The notes beneath the pieces were generated by a model that worked only from the letters and a program-made list of their open reading frames with translations, was not told the DNA's origin and did not search any database. From Chelonoidis abingdonii (Eukaryota; Chordata; Testudines; Testudinidae): DNA of 64,000 nucleotides. The translations under genes and the position numbers were made by a program. Of the stretch, positions 1 through 12,275 are shown piece by piece. Each line of letters starts with the position of its first letter. Within the stretch, counting starts at the first letter, position 1. Where the stretch lies: contig NC_133773.1 of the NCBI RefSeq assembly GCF_003597395.2, forward strand, positions 69,791,528 through 69,855,527. Reading direction: 5' to 3'.

Positions 1-1086
1 TGTCTTAAAGTAAGATGCATGCAAATAGATTTCCTATCCATTACAACAAACGGGTGTCATCACCAGAAAAACAAATCCTAGGCCCACTGCACAGAAACAG
101 ATTTGGTGATTGAGTCTTATCTGCTAGCTTGGGATCTGCTTCAGGCTACTTATCTCCTGGCTCCATATTTTAATGTACCACAACTTCAATATAAGCACTG
201 CTTAGGAAGTACTCCATTTCTATGATTTTCTAACCTTTAGCTCAGATTGCATTCTCCTGAGGGCAGGGAGATGTCTCTTCTTAATTATCAGATGTTTTAT
301 AGAAATAGTAATTTTAACTTGCATAAATATGAGATGCTATCATGTTCTTACATGGTGTTATTTCAGCTGGCTAGTATCTGAATGCTCAGTACTTGCTAAA
401 GGCTTGTTGTTGGTCTTGAAGAGTTTATTAAGAAAATGCTAAGTAGCCTTTTGTTACCATCCTATATTTTCTATGGCTGAAGAAAAAAGTAACTGAGCAA
501 ATAAGAAAATAATTAAATCTGATTGTAGACAAAGCATATATGTTGTCATCTTGATTCAGTTTGAGCTCACCGTTTTTGTCCTGAAAATAACAGGAAGAAT
601 AAAAGATTTGTTTAACTTACTTTTCAATATTGCTGCCTATTGTTATCTCTCACACACAACTGTTTGTTCTTTTACATAAAGACTGTAGTAGCACAAAAGT
701 AGCTGTCAGATTCTGAGTAGTTGTTTATTCCCAGAAAAATAAGAGCCGGTACCTGTGCAGTGTGAACTTTCCATTATCTAGTCAAGCTCAGAATGCTGTG
801 GTATTCTGCTTCTGCGTTCCCCCGGAAGGAAGCAGTATTTCAGTGGTAGATAAATGAATCTTCTCTCCTTATCTTGTATTGCAATGATCTCACTGGTGAA
901 AATATGGTGGTAATCTCCCTTCCTAGTGAGGAATAAGGGATGGCTGAAATAGAAAAATCTATGGTCCAGAGGCAGTTCTTGGATCCATGTTCTTGCCCCA
1001 TTCAGCTCAGACTAGAAGGTTTGAAACTGAACTAAATGGCACCTCGGTTGAATAAACTGCTTATTGATCTGATTCATGGTATGGGT
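1..1086. other. Unique-looking AT-rich DNA, no gene seen
   Basis: No recognisable exon, RNA gene or repeat end is visible. Reading frames are short and unlike any family I know. It could be intergenic or intronic. Confidence 0.6.
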
Positions 1087-1609
1087 AGGATTGCCAACTT
1101 TAATTGCTAAAACTGGACACCAATGCCCCACCTCTTCCCCTGAGGTTCCCCTCACTCCATTGCTCGCTACCCCCCACGCCTTCCCTGGGACTCATGTGAC
1201 ACCTGCAGAGCCCGGTGGAGCCTGCCTGCTCAGTTGGGGCACAGTGGTTGGGCCCTAGCTCAGAAAAGGAGCAAGGGGTTGGGGGCATGGTGGGGCAGAG
1301 ATGGGTTGGTCCCTGGAGCGAGCGGCTAGGGGCAATCAGTGGGCATGGCGGGGTGGAAGGGAGAGGTGGACAGGATCTCCCCCAGGCAGCAGCACTGGTA
1401 CCTACCTCTCAGCCAGTTCTTTCTGTCAGCAGCTGAGCTGCTACTCCAGGCAGCAGCTGCTGCTCATCCCACGCTCTTGATGGGGAGGATGATTGTATTT
1501 ACTCTGGTAACTGGATTTTTAGCATCCAGTCAGCAGTACTGACCGGACGCTACCAGGTCCCCTTTTTGACCAGACTTTCTGGTAAAAAACCCAGACACCT
1601 GGCAACCCA
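1087..1609. mobile_element. DNA-transposon-like repeat with GGNTTGCCA ends
   Basis: The element opens with AGGATTGCCAAC and closes with CACCTGGCAACCC. The reverse complement of that close reads GGGTTGCCAGGTG, so the ends form a short terminal inverted repeat. The interior is GC-rich (about 1130-1480) against AT-rich flanks. Close to the right end it carries paired phrases around CAGTACTGACCGG, which I remember as common in turtle repeats. No open frame matches a transposase, so it is probably non-autonomous. No clear target-site duplication is visible, and the exact ends could be off by a few bases. Confidence 0.55.
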
Positions 1610-3691
1610 GGGTCATAATTAAATCCCAAAGAGTCCACCTGTTGTGTGGAGACCTTACCCTATAACGTTTGTAAAGAATGTTGTACATAAGACTTAAGGC
1701 ACAGTGGCAAACAGAGTAGCATGTGGGGAAACTTGTATAGCACCTGACCTAAATCAGCACTATTAATCTCTCACTTTTGAAAGTACTAAATTCACTCTCA
1801 AATGTATATCAAACATTTAATGACTTTCTATAGACTTCCTATAAACTTTGAAAATATTGTAACTTATTCAGCAAATGAATTAGTAAAGATTTTAGTAGGC
1901 TGGTCTCTGGTACAATGTTATGAGACCACAGAAGGATTAAAAAAAACCTTCCCACTACCTCTAAATTTCACATGTATCACTGCAGTACAGGTCAGGCTGT
2001 CTGTAAATTGGATTCTGACATTTTTGAAAGATTGGCACAGGGCAACCAGAGCAATAGGCAACTATTGCCTATCTCTTCAAGCTATAAATGGCAGTAACCT
2101 CTGTTTTGTTTCATTTGTCCAAACCCTGCCTCATTATTGGCTACTTAAAAATAAGCTTGGTCTTCAACTTGTAACCGGTCCTATTCCATGGATTGGAGGC
2201 CCAAGAAAGATTAACTTTCCTGTACAACTCCTAATTTTCTGTGCATCAAACTTAAAGAAGCTAGTTGCGTTAAAATTATTGGTTCCTTTTACAACTTCAC
2301 TGTAAACGTTTTAGTCTAAGATAATAAAACCTCTGCCAAAGTCTAACCACACAAGCATGAGAGTTCTATTGGTATTTTGCCATTCCTTTAATGAAAAGGG
2401 TGAAATAAAAAACAGTTTTACTTACTCTGCTATTGTCTGACACAAATGAAATCAAGCAGGTGAAAAGTTAATGCAAGAAGAAGGGAAAGGATCTGACGTA
2501 GAGAGAAGCATTTTAGCATGTGATTATGAATTTAGCACTTTGTGAATATTGCTGGAAACAAAATTCCCGTGATCAGTGATTCAAATTTTTGTATCACAGA
2601 CAGACTTACCATCAACATTTTCTAAGGAATTTTAGTAGTCAGTAGTGGATGTACACACAGTGGAAGCACAAGAGGGATAAGGCGTAGTTTTAATGGCCAT
2701 TGAAGTTAATGGGAGCCTTTTAGATCCTTAGTAAAGGATGTGATGATTACTTTTGTTTCTCTGGATAGCTTATTTGGCTGTTTGCTGTTTTGAATGGTGA
2801 ATGTGACAGCTCTGGAAACTGAACGACTATTGTAAGAACCTGACAATAATTAAAGGGATCTATTTTATCCCATTTTCATGTTGCTTGAGTTATGTTAAAG
2901 AACCCCTCACCCCTTGAGCAAGACAGTTTTATCAGTGAATGGGTAAAACCCAAGCTCTTATTAATAAGAAACTGAGCTTGGCCTTTTGGAGCTGAATGCT
3001 CAGTTTTCCCCCATATCTATCTTTTCCTACCTAAACTATCTGTCCACGAATGCATGCATACTACTCCTTAGTTCTAATTGTTATCATGGAAATGTGACCA
3101 AATCTTAGACTGTGACTTGTTTAATTTCCACTGCTTATTTGAGGTTGAGCATTAGTCCTTAGACTATCAAATTGCTACATGTCCATTTTCCTGGTAACAT
3201 TTACAAAGCTTGCCAGGGTATAGTATAATTAAACATGAATGTTATACAGATGTAACATGTTGCTTAATCAAAAGAATCAAATATTCCTGGGAACAAAATT
3301 ATTGTGGAGAGTGAGTCATTTTAATTTACTAGCATAGGAACAGATTTACTGTAAACCAATTATTGTCAATCTTGCGTAAACTTAGATTTTTGAATGATGA
3401 ATATTTTTATGAGGTTAAAGATTTAGCAAAGTATTTAGAAGAACTGTAGCCTGGAAATGGAATCCTTACATTGTGTTTGATTCTTTAATATTTCTAACTT
3501 ATTTTATGATCTAATATTTGGTTCCCAGAGGTGAATCATTAAATGAGGAGAAACCACAAAGGAGTAGATAGACAAGTACTCATAAATCAGATGGAGACCC
3601 TCAGATTCCTGGGTAAATACATGAAAAAGCAAGCATTTCAACTGTAAAATAAATCAGTTTCTAAAGAAAGAATGTAATGTAACTAAAATGA
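1610..3691. other. Unique-looking DNA, no gene recognised
   Basis: The stretch holds a 167-codon open frame on the plus strand (1802-2305). It resembles no family I know, sits in AT-rich DNA and has no splice or promoter context, so I treat it as chance. A short phrase at 2690-2720 (GCCATTGAAGTTAATGGGAG) resembles half of the palindromic repeat described at 11133 and 46929. Confidence 0.5.
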
Positions 3692-3895
3692 GTCGACCAT
3701 GGATCGCTCTCCCGTTGATTCCTGTACTCCACTGGAATAAGAAGAGTAAGGGGAGTTGACAGGAGAGCGTCTCCTGTCAGCACAGCGTGGTGTGGACCCT
3801 GCGGTAAGTAGATCTAAGCTACATTGACTTGAATTACTCCATTAACGTAACTTAAATTTCGTAGCTTAGATTGGCTTTCCCCTGTAATCTAGACA
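3692..3895 (-). mobile_element. Truncated foldback DNA element
   Basis: CpG-bearing sequence includes an internal inverted pair around CTCTCCCGTTGATTCC and GGAGTTGACAGGAGAGCG. It ends with a TIR-like AATCTAGACAAG, the reverse complement of a start reading CTTGTCTAGATT. The layout matches a family I remember from turtle genomes in minus orientation. Only one end is present, so the copy is truncated on the left side. Confidence 0.45.
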
Positions 3896-4542
3896 AGAGC
3901 AAAGACTTTGAACTTGGGATATTGCCTCCTTAGCCTGGGACCAGTACAGCCTGTGTATTAAGAACTATGAGCTGCCTGTAACATCTTTTAGGGTGAGACA
4001 CTGCTTGTTTAAAATCGTGTTTAGTCTGAGCACTTTAGACTGCAAATTTATTTATTTTTATTTCTTATGTAACAAACTCTGCCTGCTACTTATAATAAAT
4101 TAAAATCTATCTTTCTGTAGTTAATAAATCTGTTTTATACTTTATCTAAAACAGTGGGTTTTTGGTTGAAGCGCTTGGGGAATCTCAGCTCAGGTTAACA
4201 AAAGCTATTGCATGTCCACTCCCCTTTGTAGGAGTGGTGAACAAATTTAATAAGCTTGCACTATCCAAGGGAGTCTTGAGCAAGGTAAGATGGTATATTA
4301 CTGGGGTGTAAGGCTGGGGGCTGGAGTGATTGGCTGGTGCCTCTCTGTATAATTCATGAGTGGCTTAGAGAGCCTTCCAGCAATTTAGCTTGATGTGGGA
4401 CTTCACATGCCGATGGCTGAGTGATCACCACACCTGGAGGTTGGCTGATAGCATAATATTGTGTGAGACAGCCAAGCCTGGAGAGTTAAGGAGGGCACAG
4501 TGGTCCCACAGTTCCAGGTTGTACCCCAGAGATCCTGTCACA
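3896..4542 (+). repeat. LTR fragment of an endogenous retrovirus-type element, 5' truncated
   Basis: The stretch carries two AATAAA signals (4094-4099 and 4123-4128), followed by a GT-rich stretch and ending with CCTGTCACA. This is the layout of an LTR R-U5 region. The overall wording matches a turtle LTR family I remember. The 5' part is missing, and the sequence abuts the foldback fragment at 3692-3895. No internal gag, pol or env sequence follows, so it is a solo or truncated LTR relic. Confidence 0.55.
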
Positions 4543-5689
4543 GAAACTGGGGGGAAAAATTAAATACAGTATTAAAAAAAAAAATCCTAATAGTGGCCTA
4601 TTGTTCAGTGATCTCCAAAATGAAAAGATAGAAATGGTACTGCATGGAGAATGGTTCTCTGGCAGGGGATGGATAAAATGACCAAACAGTTCTCTTTTGG
4701 CCCCACTTTCTATGGTGTTTTTGTAGTGAAGTAAATTCCTAATGGTTTAATTTTCTCTGAAAATCCCTGTTGAAATGTTGCTAATCTTTGGCTTTACATG
4801 GTGTACTAAAAACCCTGAGGCCAACCTTGGGCATGCACCACCATATATAGAGACTGAAATGCATATGTGATAGCTGATTTTACTGGTTATCTGTACATAT
4901 ATGCATGCCCATGCATTGTATACAAGATAGAATTTGGCTCTTAGTTCATTCATTCTTTGACCATGTATAATGACTCTGGATATGATTTTTCACTGTAAAT
5001 TTAAGCAAAATTCACGGAACAGTCATGGAGAAAATGTACAAAATTGGGATACGGTCACAATGGGGCTGAATCTGGAGTCCCACTGCTCAGGACTGATAGC
5101 TCAAGCCCAAGTGGGGCTGAAGCCAAAGATGTCACAGATATCTTTTAAAATCACAATATCCACGACCTCATTACCAAATTGTTTCCTTAATAATGACCAA
5201 GTATAATATTTCTGCTGTAGATACCTGTGTTCAACATTAGTATTGTTCAATGTGTTCTTAACCTGATGTTTTGTATAGTAGATTCTGTCTGAAATAAAGA
5301 CAAATTTAATTACCCATATTACATATATTTTTTTTAAAGTAAGGCATCCTAAATTTAATGTCAATCAAGGAAGGTAGTAATCACTGTTACAATGCGAACA
5401 AAGGGCAGTCTCCTCCTTTGCTATAAATAAGATGATCCTACTTGCAACCTACCTAATACAATTCTTGAATGGAACCATTTATGTTGATGAAGATAAAAAT
5501 ATGACCATGTAACACACTGGAATGCAGATATAAACAAAAATCGATATAATCTGCATGATCCAATGAAGTGACTACTATGTGTTACTGCCTTGATCATATG
5601 CTGGTTTTGCCTGTGAGGTAGATGGTGAATTAAACTTGTCAATTGTTTGTTTTGGAATACTCAGTGTCAGATTCTGATTTCACTTTTGT
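4543..5689. other. No gene or clear repeat seen
   Basis: AT-rich sequence with only short frames, none recognised. Confidence 0.5.
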
Positions 5690-5828
5690 TGCTGAGGAGA
5701 GTGGAAAAGACACCCCCGCCCCCGAGCAACAAGTTTTGCCAGCATAAGCGCTCACGTGCACAGTGCTATGTAGGTGGTGGATGCTCTCCTGCTGACATAG
5801 CTTTAAGCTTGCAATTGTAGACATGGTC
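5690..5828 (-). mobile_element. Fragment of a foldback DNA element related to 41423-41672
   Basis: The phrases AAGACACCCCCGCCCCCGAGCAAC, GCATAAGCGCTCACGTG, GTGCTATGTAGGTGG and CTGACATAGC read as the reverse strand of the element at 41423-41672, which has paired phrases around the same CACACCC and AGCGC cores. It ends at TGTAGACATGGTC, a TIR-like end of the GTCTACA class. The other end is missing. Confidence 0.45.
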
Positions 5829-7186
5829 TAAGTATACACAGAAACAACTCCACTGGAATAACAGGTGTAAGTGAGAAGAAAATAAGGTTCCAGGTCATTG
5901 AAAGTTTTTGAAAGGGAAAAATTTTGTTCTATTTTTAATAGTAAAACAATTTGTGCAAGGACAGCTTCTAACGAACAATTATTTGTCTTTCAGAGCCTTT
6001 TGAAATAGTCTGCTTTTTTTTGCAGTGCATAGTGTTTCTAGTGAGTTGGTTTACAGAAAAGTTGTTCTAGGCACTTGCATCAGAAATATAAACTAAACCC
6101 CTTAATAATCTTCTGGAATGCATGAATAAAATGGGGTTTTATTTAAACATATTCTGTATCTTAGTGTGCATTGGCTGATGTGCGCATTGGATTGGGAACA
6201 CCAGACTTCTTAAATGGACTATGTGCTTTTGTTAGCTTGTACTGTTAAAAATGGAAATATGAGACTTTTGCTTAAGGACCCAGCCTAGATAACATTATCA
6301 AATTGGGGCCTAATCCATTTTCTAATGAATTTAAATAGGAGTCTTTCCATTGACTGTAATGGAAATTGGATTAGCCTTTAATTGGATTGTGAATGGTGGT
6401 GATCTAAAGAATTTGCAATATTATGAGAGATGGATTCCAGACATAGCTCTGGATCTGAACACACCCTAATATTAAAAGGGGTAGAGATGTTTGTTTTGAA
6501 TCCAGACCTGGGTTTCCATTTTATGAGTAACCACTATCTCTGTAATAACCTCAATAACTTTGGGTTTCTGGTGAATTGAAATCCTGATCTAAATTTTGTG
6601 GCTTTGGCCCATCTCCAGTTGTTGTTAATATGCTCTGTGAACTCAGGAAAAGCAAGTTCAACAATTTTCTTGCTGGATTCTGGGACAGCAAAGATAGGCA
6701 TTAGCTGCAACAGTTATTACAAGGGGTGTAGGTGTGTAAAATTTGGGACACCATTGTTAGAAGAAGAATTATCAGTGATTATAGTTATTTCAGGTAATTC
6801 TAGATTATTATTGCATTCCAAATATACAATTATCAAGATTTCGTTAGAATGAAGTTAGTCAGAAAAACTCTCACATGGTTGCTACTTGGAAAAGTGGTTT
6901 GCTTGGCATTTGAGTTTTCTCATGAGTCATTGAGTGCTCCCAATATATTTGGGAAAGAGCCAGATATTTCATCTAATATTCTCTATTTTGTTTTAGTAAA
7001 AGGGGTAAGTTGAGCGTTGTGTGCAACTCAATGCATGTGCAGTTGAAAGTTACAATCTAATCAAAAGTCTATAAAAATAACTACACATGGGAATTTCAGA
7101 CCTCCAACTGAAAGATATATTGTTGAAATAAACAATTATTGGTGCTGACATCTCTCATTTTTTCTCCTTTGCAGGCTTTCCAACAA
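5829..7186. other. Mostly unique DNA with one short palindrome
   Basis: Positions 6307-6376 form an imperfect palindrome. GGCCTAATCCATTTT on the left pairs with GGAAATTGGATTAGCC on the right around TCCATTGACTGTAATGGA. It belongs with the other short reptile palindromes listed at 8921, 11133 and 46929 in style, though not in sequence. Nothing else is recognised. Confidence 0.45.
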
Positions 7187-7400
7187 TACTCATAATAATA
7201 TACACTTATGTAGCATCTGAAGATCTCTCAGTGAATAGCTTTATAAACATTACTTAAGGCTCACAATATTCATGTGGGCAGTAGGAAAAAATATTATACC
7301 CAGGGTATAGATGAGTCACTTGCATGTACACAGTTTGTTGTTTTCTCAAGCTTGCAGAGAGTCAGAGGCAAACTGGGAATGAAAATAAGGATTTGGGAGA
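7187..7400 (-). repeat. Possible antisense MIR-like SINE relic
   Basis: The phrases TATGTAGCATCTGAAGATCTCTCA, TTATACCCAGGGTATAGATGAG and the later GTACACAGT follow the order of an antisense MIR core (cells of the type attattatcccc, agatgagg, tcacacag). The match is strongly decayed, so this is a weak call. Confidence 0.3.
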
Positions 7401-8671
7401 TCTGGTGCTATTCTTTACGTACTAGAATGCTACCTTCATTTTGCAGTAAAGTTTTTATTTCTCAGATTCTCCATGAAGACAGTCCATATATATTTTGCAC
7501 TATCTGATATTAGAGATCAGCGCCATCAGTTCCAAGTGTTCTGATATGAGCCAGGTTCCAAAAATCATGAGACCGGCTTAAAAATGACATTTTAAAAAAG
7601 TGAAATCTTTGGGCATTTTGTTTTGTCCTTCTGTTGTTCGAGCCATTGGGATTTATGTTGTTCAGCATTTCTCTTTTACTATAAAGGCTAGAAACATTTT
7701 TTTAATGGAAAGGTAAGATTATTCCAAAGTTAGTCTCAGCTCTTGGAAGCATGTATCAAAACAACAAATAACATAAGAAATTTAAACACTGAAAGAATGA
7801 CAAAGAAACAACAAATGTAAAGTGTGTAGAAAAGCAGAAGGAAAACACAGTGACTGTCTATAACATTCTGCATATGAGCCGAAACAAAAATGGCTATAGT
7901 CTTTGCAGCAAAGAAGTGGTACAGGGAATCCTCCATATTTAAAAAGGCAGTGCACAGAAAACAAAATGACATCTGAATCTTTTCAGTTATATAGCTACAT
8001 ACACCACATTTTTGTTGTTAATTGATTGGCTCCCATGAACTGAAGTATAAGTCTTCCTGTGAATTTTATCTAGCTGCATATGGAGGGAAGCTGTTCATAA
8101 CCTCAGTTCTACTCTGCGTAAATCAACCTTGGGATAGCTAATCTAATAATATTACCAGTCCTGAAGAGTTTGTATTTTTTTTTTCCTGTGTCAGCAAGGA
8201 TGTAGATTTGTGAATATCCACACTAGCTGAAAGGGCAATAAGTTATTCATCTTTTGCTTTCTTACGTAATGCACTTCCTTATTTTCAGTAGAGAAGGAAA
8301 TATAATGCTGAGAACCAGTGCTTGAAGTTGCCTACTCAGTCTTTCTCATAAATATAATAGTGAGTCAGAAGCTGCCAGCTTTGCAGGAAAAGCTATGTAA
8401 CACCGCCACACAGAGATGAAAGAAGTATATTTTCTTAAGCCCGCCTTCTGCTACCAGAGTTTTAAAGAGCGGTTAATTATAAAGGACAGAGGTCAGTTTG
8501 TTTTCAGGGTAAAATTCTGGTTTGGGAACATCTCAAACCATTCACTGAAGATAAAGGAATTTTGGAATACACAACATTGTAATTCTAGAACTGATGTACC
8601 ATAAATCATTACAAAAAGGTTTCCAAAGTGCATTAAATAGAAATGATTGTGGCATATAAAGGTGCACAAAC
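7401..8671. other. No gene or clear repeat seen
   Basis: AT-rich unique-looking DNA. The 62- to 78-codon frames here are in the range expected by chance. Confidence 0.5.
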
Positions 8672-8718
8672 ACACACACAATCTCTCTCTCTCTCTAGCT
8701 ATCTATATCTATATATAG
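8672..8718. repeat. Compound microsatellite (AC)n-(TC)n-(TA)n-like
   Basis: A run of CA repeats passes directly into TC repeats and then into ATCTATAT-type repeats. It is a simple sequence with no coding content. Confidence 0.85.
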
Positions 8719-8920
8719 GCTGCACTAAAGATTCTGAGTGAAGTTCTGGCCCCACTGAAGCTGTAGTATAGTTGTGGGTTAATGTAGGTAAACAGAGTTT
8801 ACCCACATCTCATCTGGGGAATATGAAGTCTACACTTTAGTGCTTACTATGCCACTTCCTGGCTTGGAACACCAAAAAGGTTAGTTCAACCACTTCCTCC
8901 TTTTAATTATTACACCATTT

Positions 8921-8983
8921 CATTAAAGTCAATGAGAGATTTGCTTTTGACTTCAATGAGGCCAGGATTTCACTTCCCCCAGC
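8921..8983. repeat. Short palindromic repeat (AAGTCAATG class), copy 1
   Basis: The phrase CATTAAAGTCAATGAGAG is followed by TTGACTTCAATGAGGCCAGG and ATTTCAC, giving an imperfect hairpin. The same wording recurs at 11133-11203 and 46929-47000, so this is an interspersed foldback family and not an isolated palindrome. Confidence 0.55.
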
Positions 8984-9199
8984 TCACCCTTTCCTTTCAA
9001 TCTCCAATAGACAACTTCCTGTCTTAAGTCATCAAGTATACCCAAGGTTTCCAGTACAATTTACCACAACTGTTAAGTGAAAGTCCTCTCAATGTATCAT
9101 ATTTCTAATATTCATTAGCTGTATTATCTAGGATGCTCTCTGACTAGTTGTTCGCTGGAATCTTCAGTTTTACTTGAGTTAGACTACTTGTGTGCTTAA

Positions 9200-9266
9200 A
9201 ATTAAGCTCTTTGGGGCAGAAACTGTATTGCAAATTCCTAGCACAATGGGGGTCCCAATCCTGTGT
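9200..9266 (+). repeat. Short 3'-end relic of an old LINE/SINE (AGCTCTTTGGGGCAG class)
   Basis: The phrase AAGCTCTTTGGGGCAGA and then CCTAGCACAATGGGGG are the wording of an old amniote retroelement tail. Comparable wording occurs at 46675-46740 and 52485-52630. The family name is uncertain. Confidence 0.4.
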
Positions 9267-10054
9267 AGTTTTTGCTTCAGAACAAAACGTGCTATTTCAT
9301 AATGGCTTCTAAAAGCTGACTTTTTTGTCCATGGTTTAGAATGAGATTAAATTTTAGGGAAGAAATTTTATTGACAATTACTCATTACAGACTTCTAATT
9401 TAATGAGTACCACCTTACCCCACAAGTAGCTTAACTGAAGTCAGTGAGACCACTTGTGTAGCAAGATGCTCAAGGAAAGTATCAGCATCTGTTCCTCATT
9501 AATACACTTTAATTAGAGGATTTTTAAAAAAGTTTTAAATCAAAAGTGCTTATTTATCAAAACCAAAAAACTTTCTCGAGAAAAGGATTGACTTTTTTGA
9601 TAAATTTCTCATTTTGAATTTTTTTTAAATAGTTCCATTTAGATATTCTTGAAATAAGATTTTCATTTAATTTGTTTGAAACAAATTTTCCCTTTAAAAT
9701 GTAAACTACAGTAAAAAAAAAAAAAAAAGGGATGAGGGGTTTGAAATGGATGTAAAATGATTCAGTTGACTTGAGCTGATTTTTTTGGTTCGTTTATATA
9801 TAAAATTTTTGACTTTGTCCTGATTGGGGATGGGAAAGTTTTTAAAAATCTCAACAATTTGTGTGGGATGGGAAAACTGCTTCCCATCTACCTCTAATTT
9901 AAGTTCCACTAATTACACTATTAAACTGGTTCTTATCTCATGTTGTGGGGAGGGAGGGGAAGGGCAGGAGGCAAAAGAGAACTGCTGTGGATCAGAAGTA
10001 ATCATACAATACTGCATTATCCAACACCGATAGAGGTTGTCTATATACAGACTT
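9267..10054. other. AT-rich DNA, no gene
   Basis: Long A and T runs occur (for example at 9713-9727), with phrases such as TTTTTTGATAAATTTCTCATTTTGAA. These resemble the AT-rich TIR family described at 37562-38194, but no ends can be placed. Confidence 0.45.
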
Positions 10055-10457
10055 GGAGCTTGGCTACACTGGAGAGTTGCAGCACTGGTGGTGGGTTTAC
10101 AGCACTGCAACTTATTCACCGTCCACACTTGCAGGCACACACAGTGCTGCATCTCCCTGGCTGCAGCGCTGGCTGTACTCCTGCTCTGCCTGGGGTATAA
10201 TAATTGCAGCGCTGGTGATGCAGTGCTGCTCCGCCAGTGTGGCCACCAAAAGTGCTGTAATTGGCCTCCAGAGGTATTTGGAGGTATCCCAGAATGCCTG
10301 TTCAGCCACTCCCAAGAGCACTGCAAATGCTGCAAATGTGGCCACACTGCAGCGCTGGTAGCTGTCAGTGTGGCCACACTGCAGCGCTTTCCCTACACAG
10401 CTGTTTGAAGACAGCTGTAACTCCCAGCGCTGTACAGCTGCAAGTGTATCCATACCC
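10055..10457. mobile_element. Non-autonomous DNA element rich in GCAGCGCTG, family A
   Basis: The left end GAGCTTGGCTACACT faces a right end AGTGTATCCATACCC, whose reverse complement is GGGTATGGATACACT. This gives a TIR of about 15 bases with mismatches. The interior is packed with CAGCGCTG-type palindromic octamers and carries many overlapping but meaningless open frames on both strands. The ends match those of the element at 10808-11088. It appears non-autonomous, and the target duplication is not clear. Confidence 0.6.
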
Positions 10458-10807
10458 TTGGCCACTGATCCTGCAAACCGGTGCACAGACATCATGATGT
10501 CTCCATGTTGACCTGGAAGGCTGTGATGGGTACAGAGCAGAGAAAGATCAAGGGATCTTTATGTAGATCTAGTGCCCTCCCAAATCCTTCATAACTAGTG
10601 TGAATGGGTGGTAAAAACTATAGACTGGAATAACAGACATAGAGAGGCTGTGTATCAGCCCTATGCCCTGGCACCAGGTTGGAGAAAAGTTTTAATTTCC
10701 CCAGCCCCTCCTCCTCATTCACCTTCAGAGAGCATGGCCATTCAGGCTGTATGTGGATTGAAGAGTACATGCCAAGTCATTAGTAGAACCCAGGTTAGTG
10801 AGCTTGA
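10458..10807. other. Spacer between two related DNA elements
   Basis: No gene is recognised here. The stretch separates two elements with the same type of ends. Confidence 0.5.
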
Positions 10808-11088
10808 GGGTATGGCTACACTCAAAACTTCAAAGCGCTGCCGCGGCAGCACTTTGAAGTGCGAGTGTGGTCGCATCGCCAGCGCTGAGAGAGAGCTCTC
10901 CCAGCGCTGCACATACTCTACCTCCTCATGGGGATTAGCTTGCAGCTCTGGGAGCTGTGCTCCCAGCGCTGCAGCACTGTTTACACTGGCGCTTTACAGC
11001 GCTGTATCTTGCAGCGCTCGGGGGTGTTTTTTTCACACCCCTGAGCGAGAAAGTTGCAGCGCTGTACAGAGCCATTGTAGCCAAGGCC
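10808..11088. mobile_element. Non-autonomous DNA element with GGGTATGGCTACACT end
   Basis: It starts GGGTATGGCTACACT and ends ATTGTAGCCAAGGCC, whose reverse complement is GGCCTTGGCTACAAT. The interior has hairpin pairs (AAGCGCTGCC with GGCAGCACTT, GGGGTGTTTTTTTCACACCCC) and repeated CAGCGCTG motifs. The ends are the same class as those of 10055-10457, so both probably used the same transposase. CpG dinucleotides are still frequent, which suggests a fairly young copy. Confidence 0.65.
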
Positions 11089-11132
11089 TCATACTCAGAT
11101 AACTAGTCATTGCTTCCTATCTTATGTCTCTA

Positions 11133-11203
11133 GGGTGAAATCCTGATCCCACTGAAGCCAATGGGAGTTTTGCCATTGACTTAAAGGGACCAGGATTTCA
11201 ACC
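11133..11203. repeat. Short palindromic repeat, copy 2
   Basis: GGGTGAAATCCTGATCCCA on the left pairs with GGGACCAGGATTTCAACC on the right, around AAGCCAATGGGAGTTTTGCCATTGAC. This forms a hairpin of about 70 bases. It is nearly the same as 46929-47000. Confidence 0.7.
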
Positions 11204-12204
11204 TTACCTTTACTTTTGAAAATTGAAATGTGCTGGGTTTCTCTGCATAAACTGTTGTTATATCATACCATTTGTGTCAGCTATATGCCAAGGTAAAGCA
11301 TTCTTGTTTTTAAATATACATCTGAATCGTTTTAACCACGCTTTGTGCACAGACGGTGTAGCAATTTACTTATCTAATCAACTCACTTTCTTCCTAATCT
11401 GCTACATTCACATTGAAATGATGAGTTGTATCAGACTATAAACTAAACTTGAGGGGGAAAAAATCTAATATTGTATTACTCTTCAGAAACTTTTTTCCAA
11501 GCATATTTCGGCAGTGGAATTTTAAATGGTCCCCAGTTAGTTCACACTACTAGGTTTTCAAACTGTAGCCAATTTTGAGCAAATTACTTCTTTAAATCAA
11601 AACTCTCAAGAAATCAGGTTACATTTTGATCAGTGATCTCAATTAATTATGTGATTGTGAGGAAATGTAAACATTACAAAGTATTATACCCAATGGTTAT
11701 ATTTTTGAACCCTTTTTGTATAATGATTCCATTGAATTTCTTTGCAAAAAATTAAAATTACAGTACTTATTTCAATATTTTGGTGAGGAAAAGGCAAGAA
11801 AGCAATTCTTAAAATGAAAAAAAATGTAGCTACCAATGAAGAGGAAGATTGTTTTCCAAACATAGGGCCACAGACTTCATCAGATATCTTTTTAAAACTA
11901 ATTTATATATCTCCAAACACCCAACCCTATTTAATTTTAGAATAGATGCATTCATTCTTTGTTCTTTTTCTCTTTCCTGTGGGTTTTCTTTATTTCAAGC
12001 TCATAAGTTATCCCTGTTCTGCCTTGTTAACTGTTCAACGTACTAGAAAAGTATATAAAGATCAGGGTAAGAAATTAATATTTAAACTTCTTCTGTAGTT
12101 TAACCCTCATGGTAATAAATGTTAAGGAACTTTTGACTATCTACAGTAGTGTATACAAAGTAATTCTGTGGGGGGATGGGCTTTCCTTTTCAATCACAGG
12201 TGTG
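11204..12204. other. No gene or clear repeat seen
   Basis: AT-rich unique-looking DNA. Nothing recognised. Confidence 0.5.
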
Positions 12205-12275
12205 GAAGTCAGGAGATCTGAATTCTATTCTGGCCGCAACATTCCTATACCATCTTTGGCAGATCACTTAGGTTA
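12205..12275 (+). repeat. MIR-like SINE fragment
   Basis: GTGGAAGTCAGGAGATCTGA, then TTCTATTCTGGCC and later TTTGGCAGATCACTTAGGTTAAAT follow the order of a MIR core (ggagtcaggag, ttcgaatcc, ttgggcaagtcactt). The match is decayed but collinear. Confidence 0.45.

Noticed and set aside
1802..2305. 167-codon open frame
   Set aside because: AT-rich composition, no recognisable family and no exon signals.
7736..7972. Hydrophobic minus-strand frame resembling a membrane protein
   Set aside because: T-rich DNA read on one strand gives many Phe, Leu and Cys codons. There is no supporting context.
9913..10497. Cluster of long overlapping frames on both strands
   Set aside because: They arise from the repetitive GCAGCGCTG composition of a non-autonomous DNA element, which depletes stop codons.
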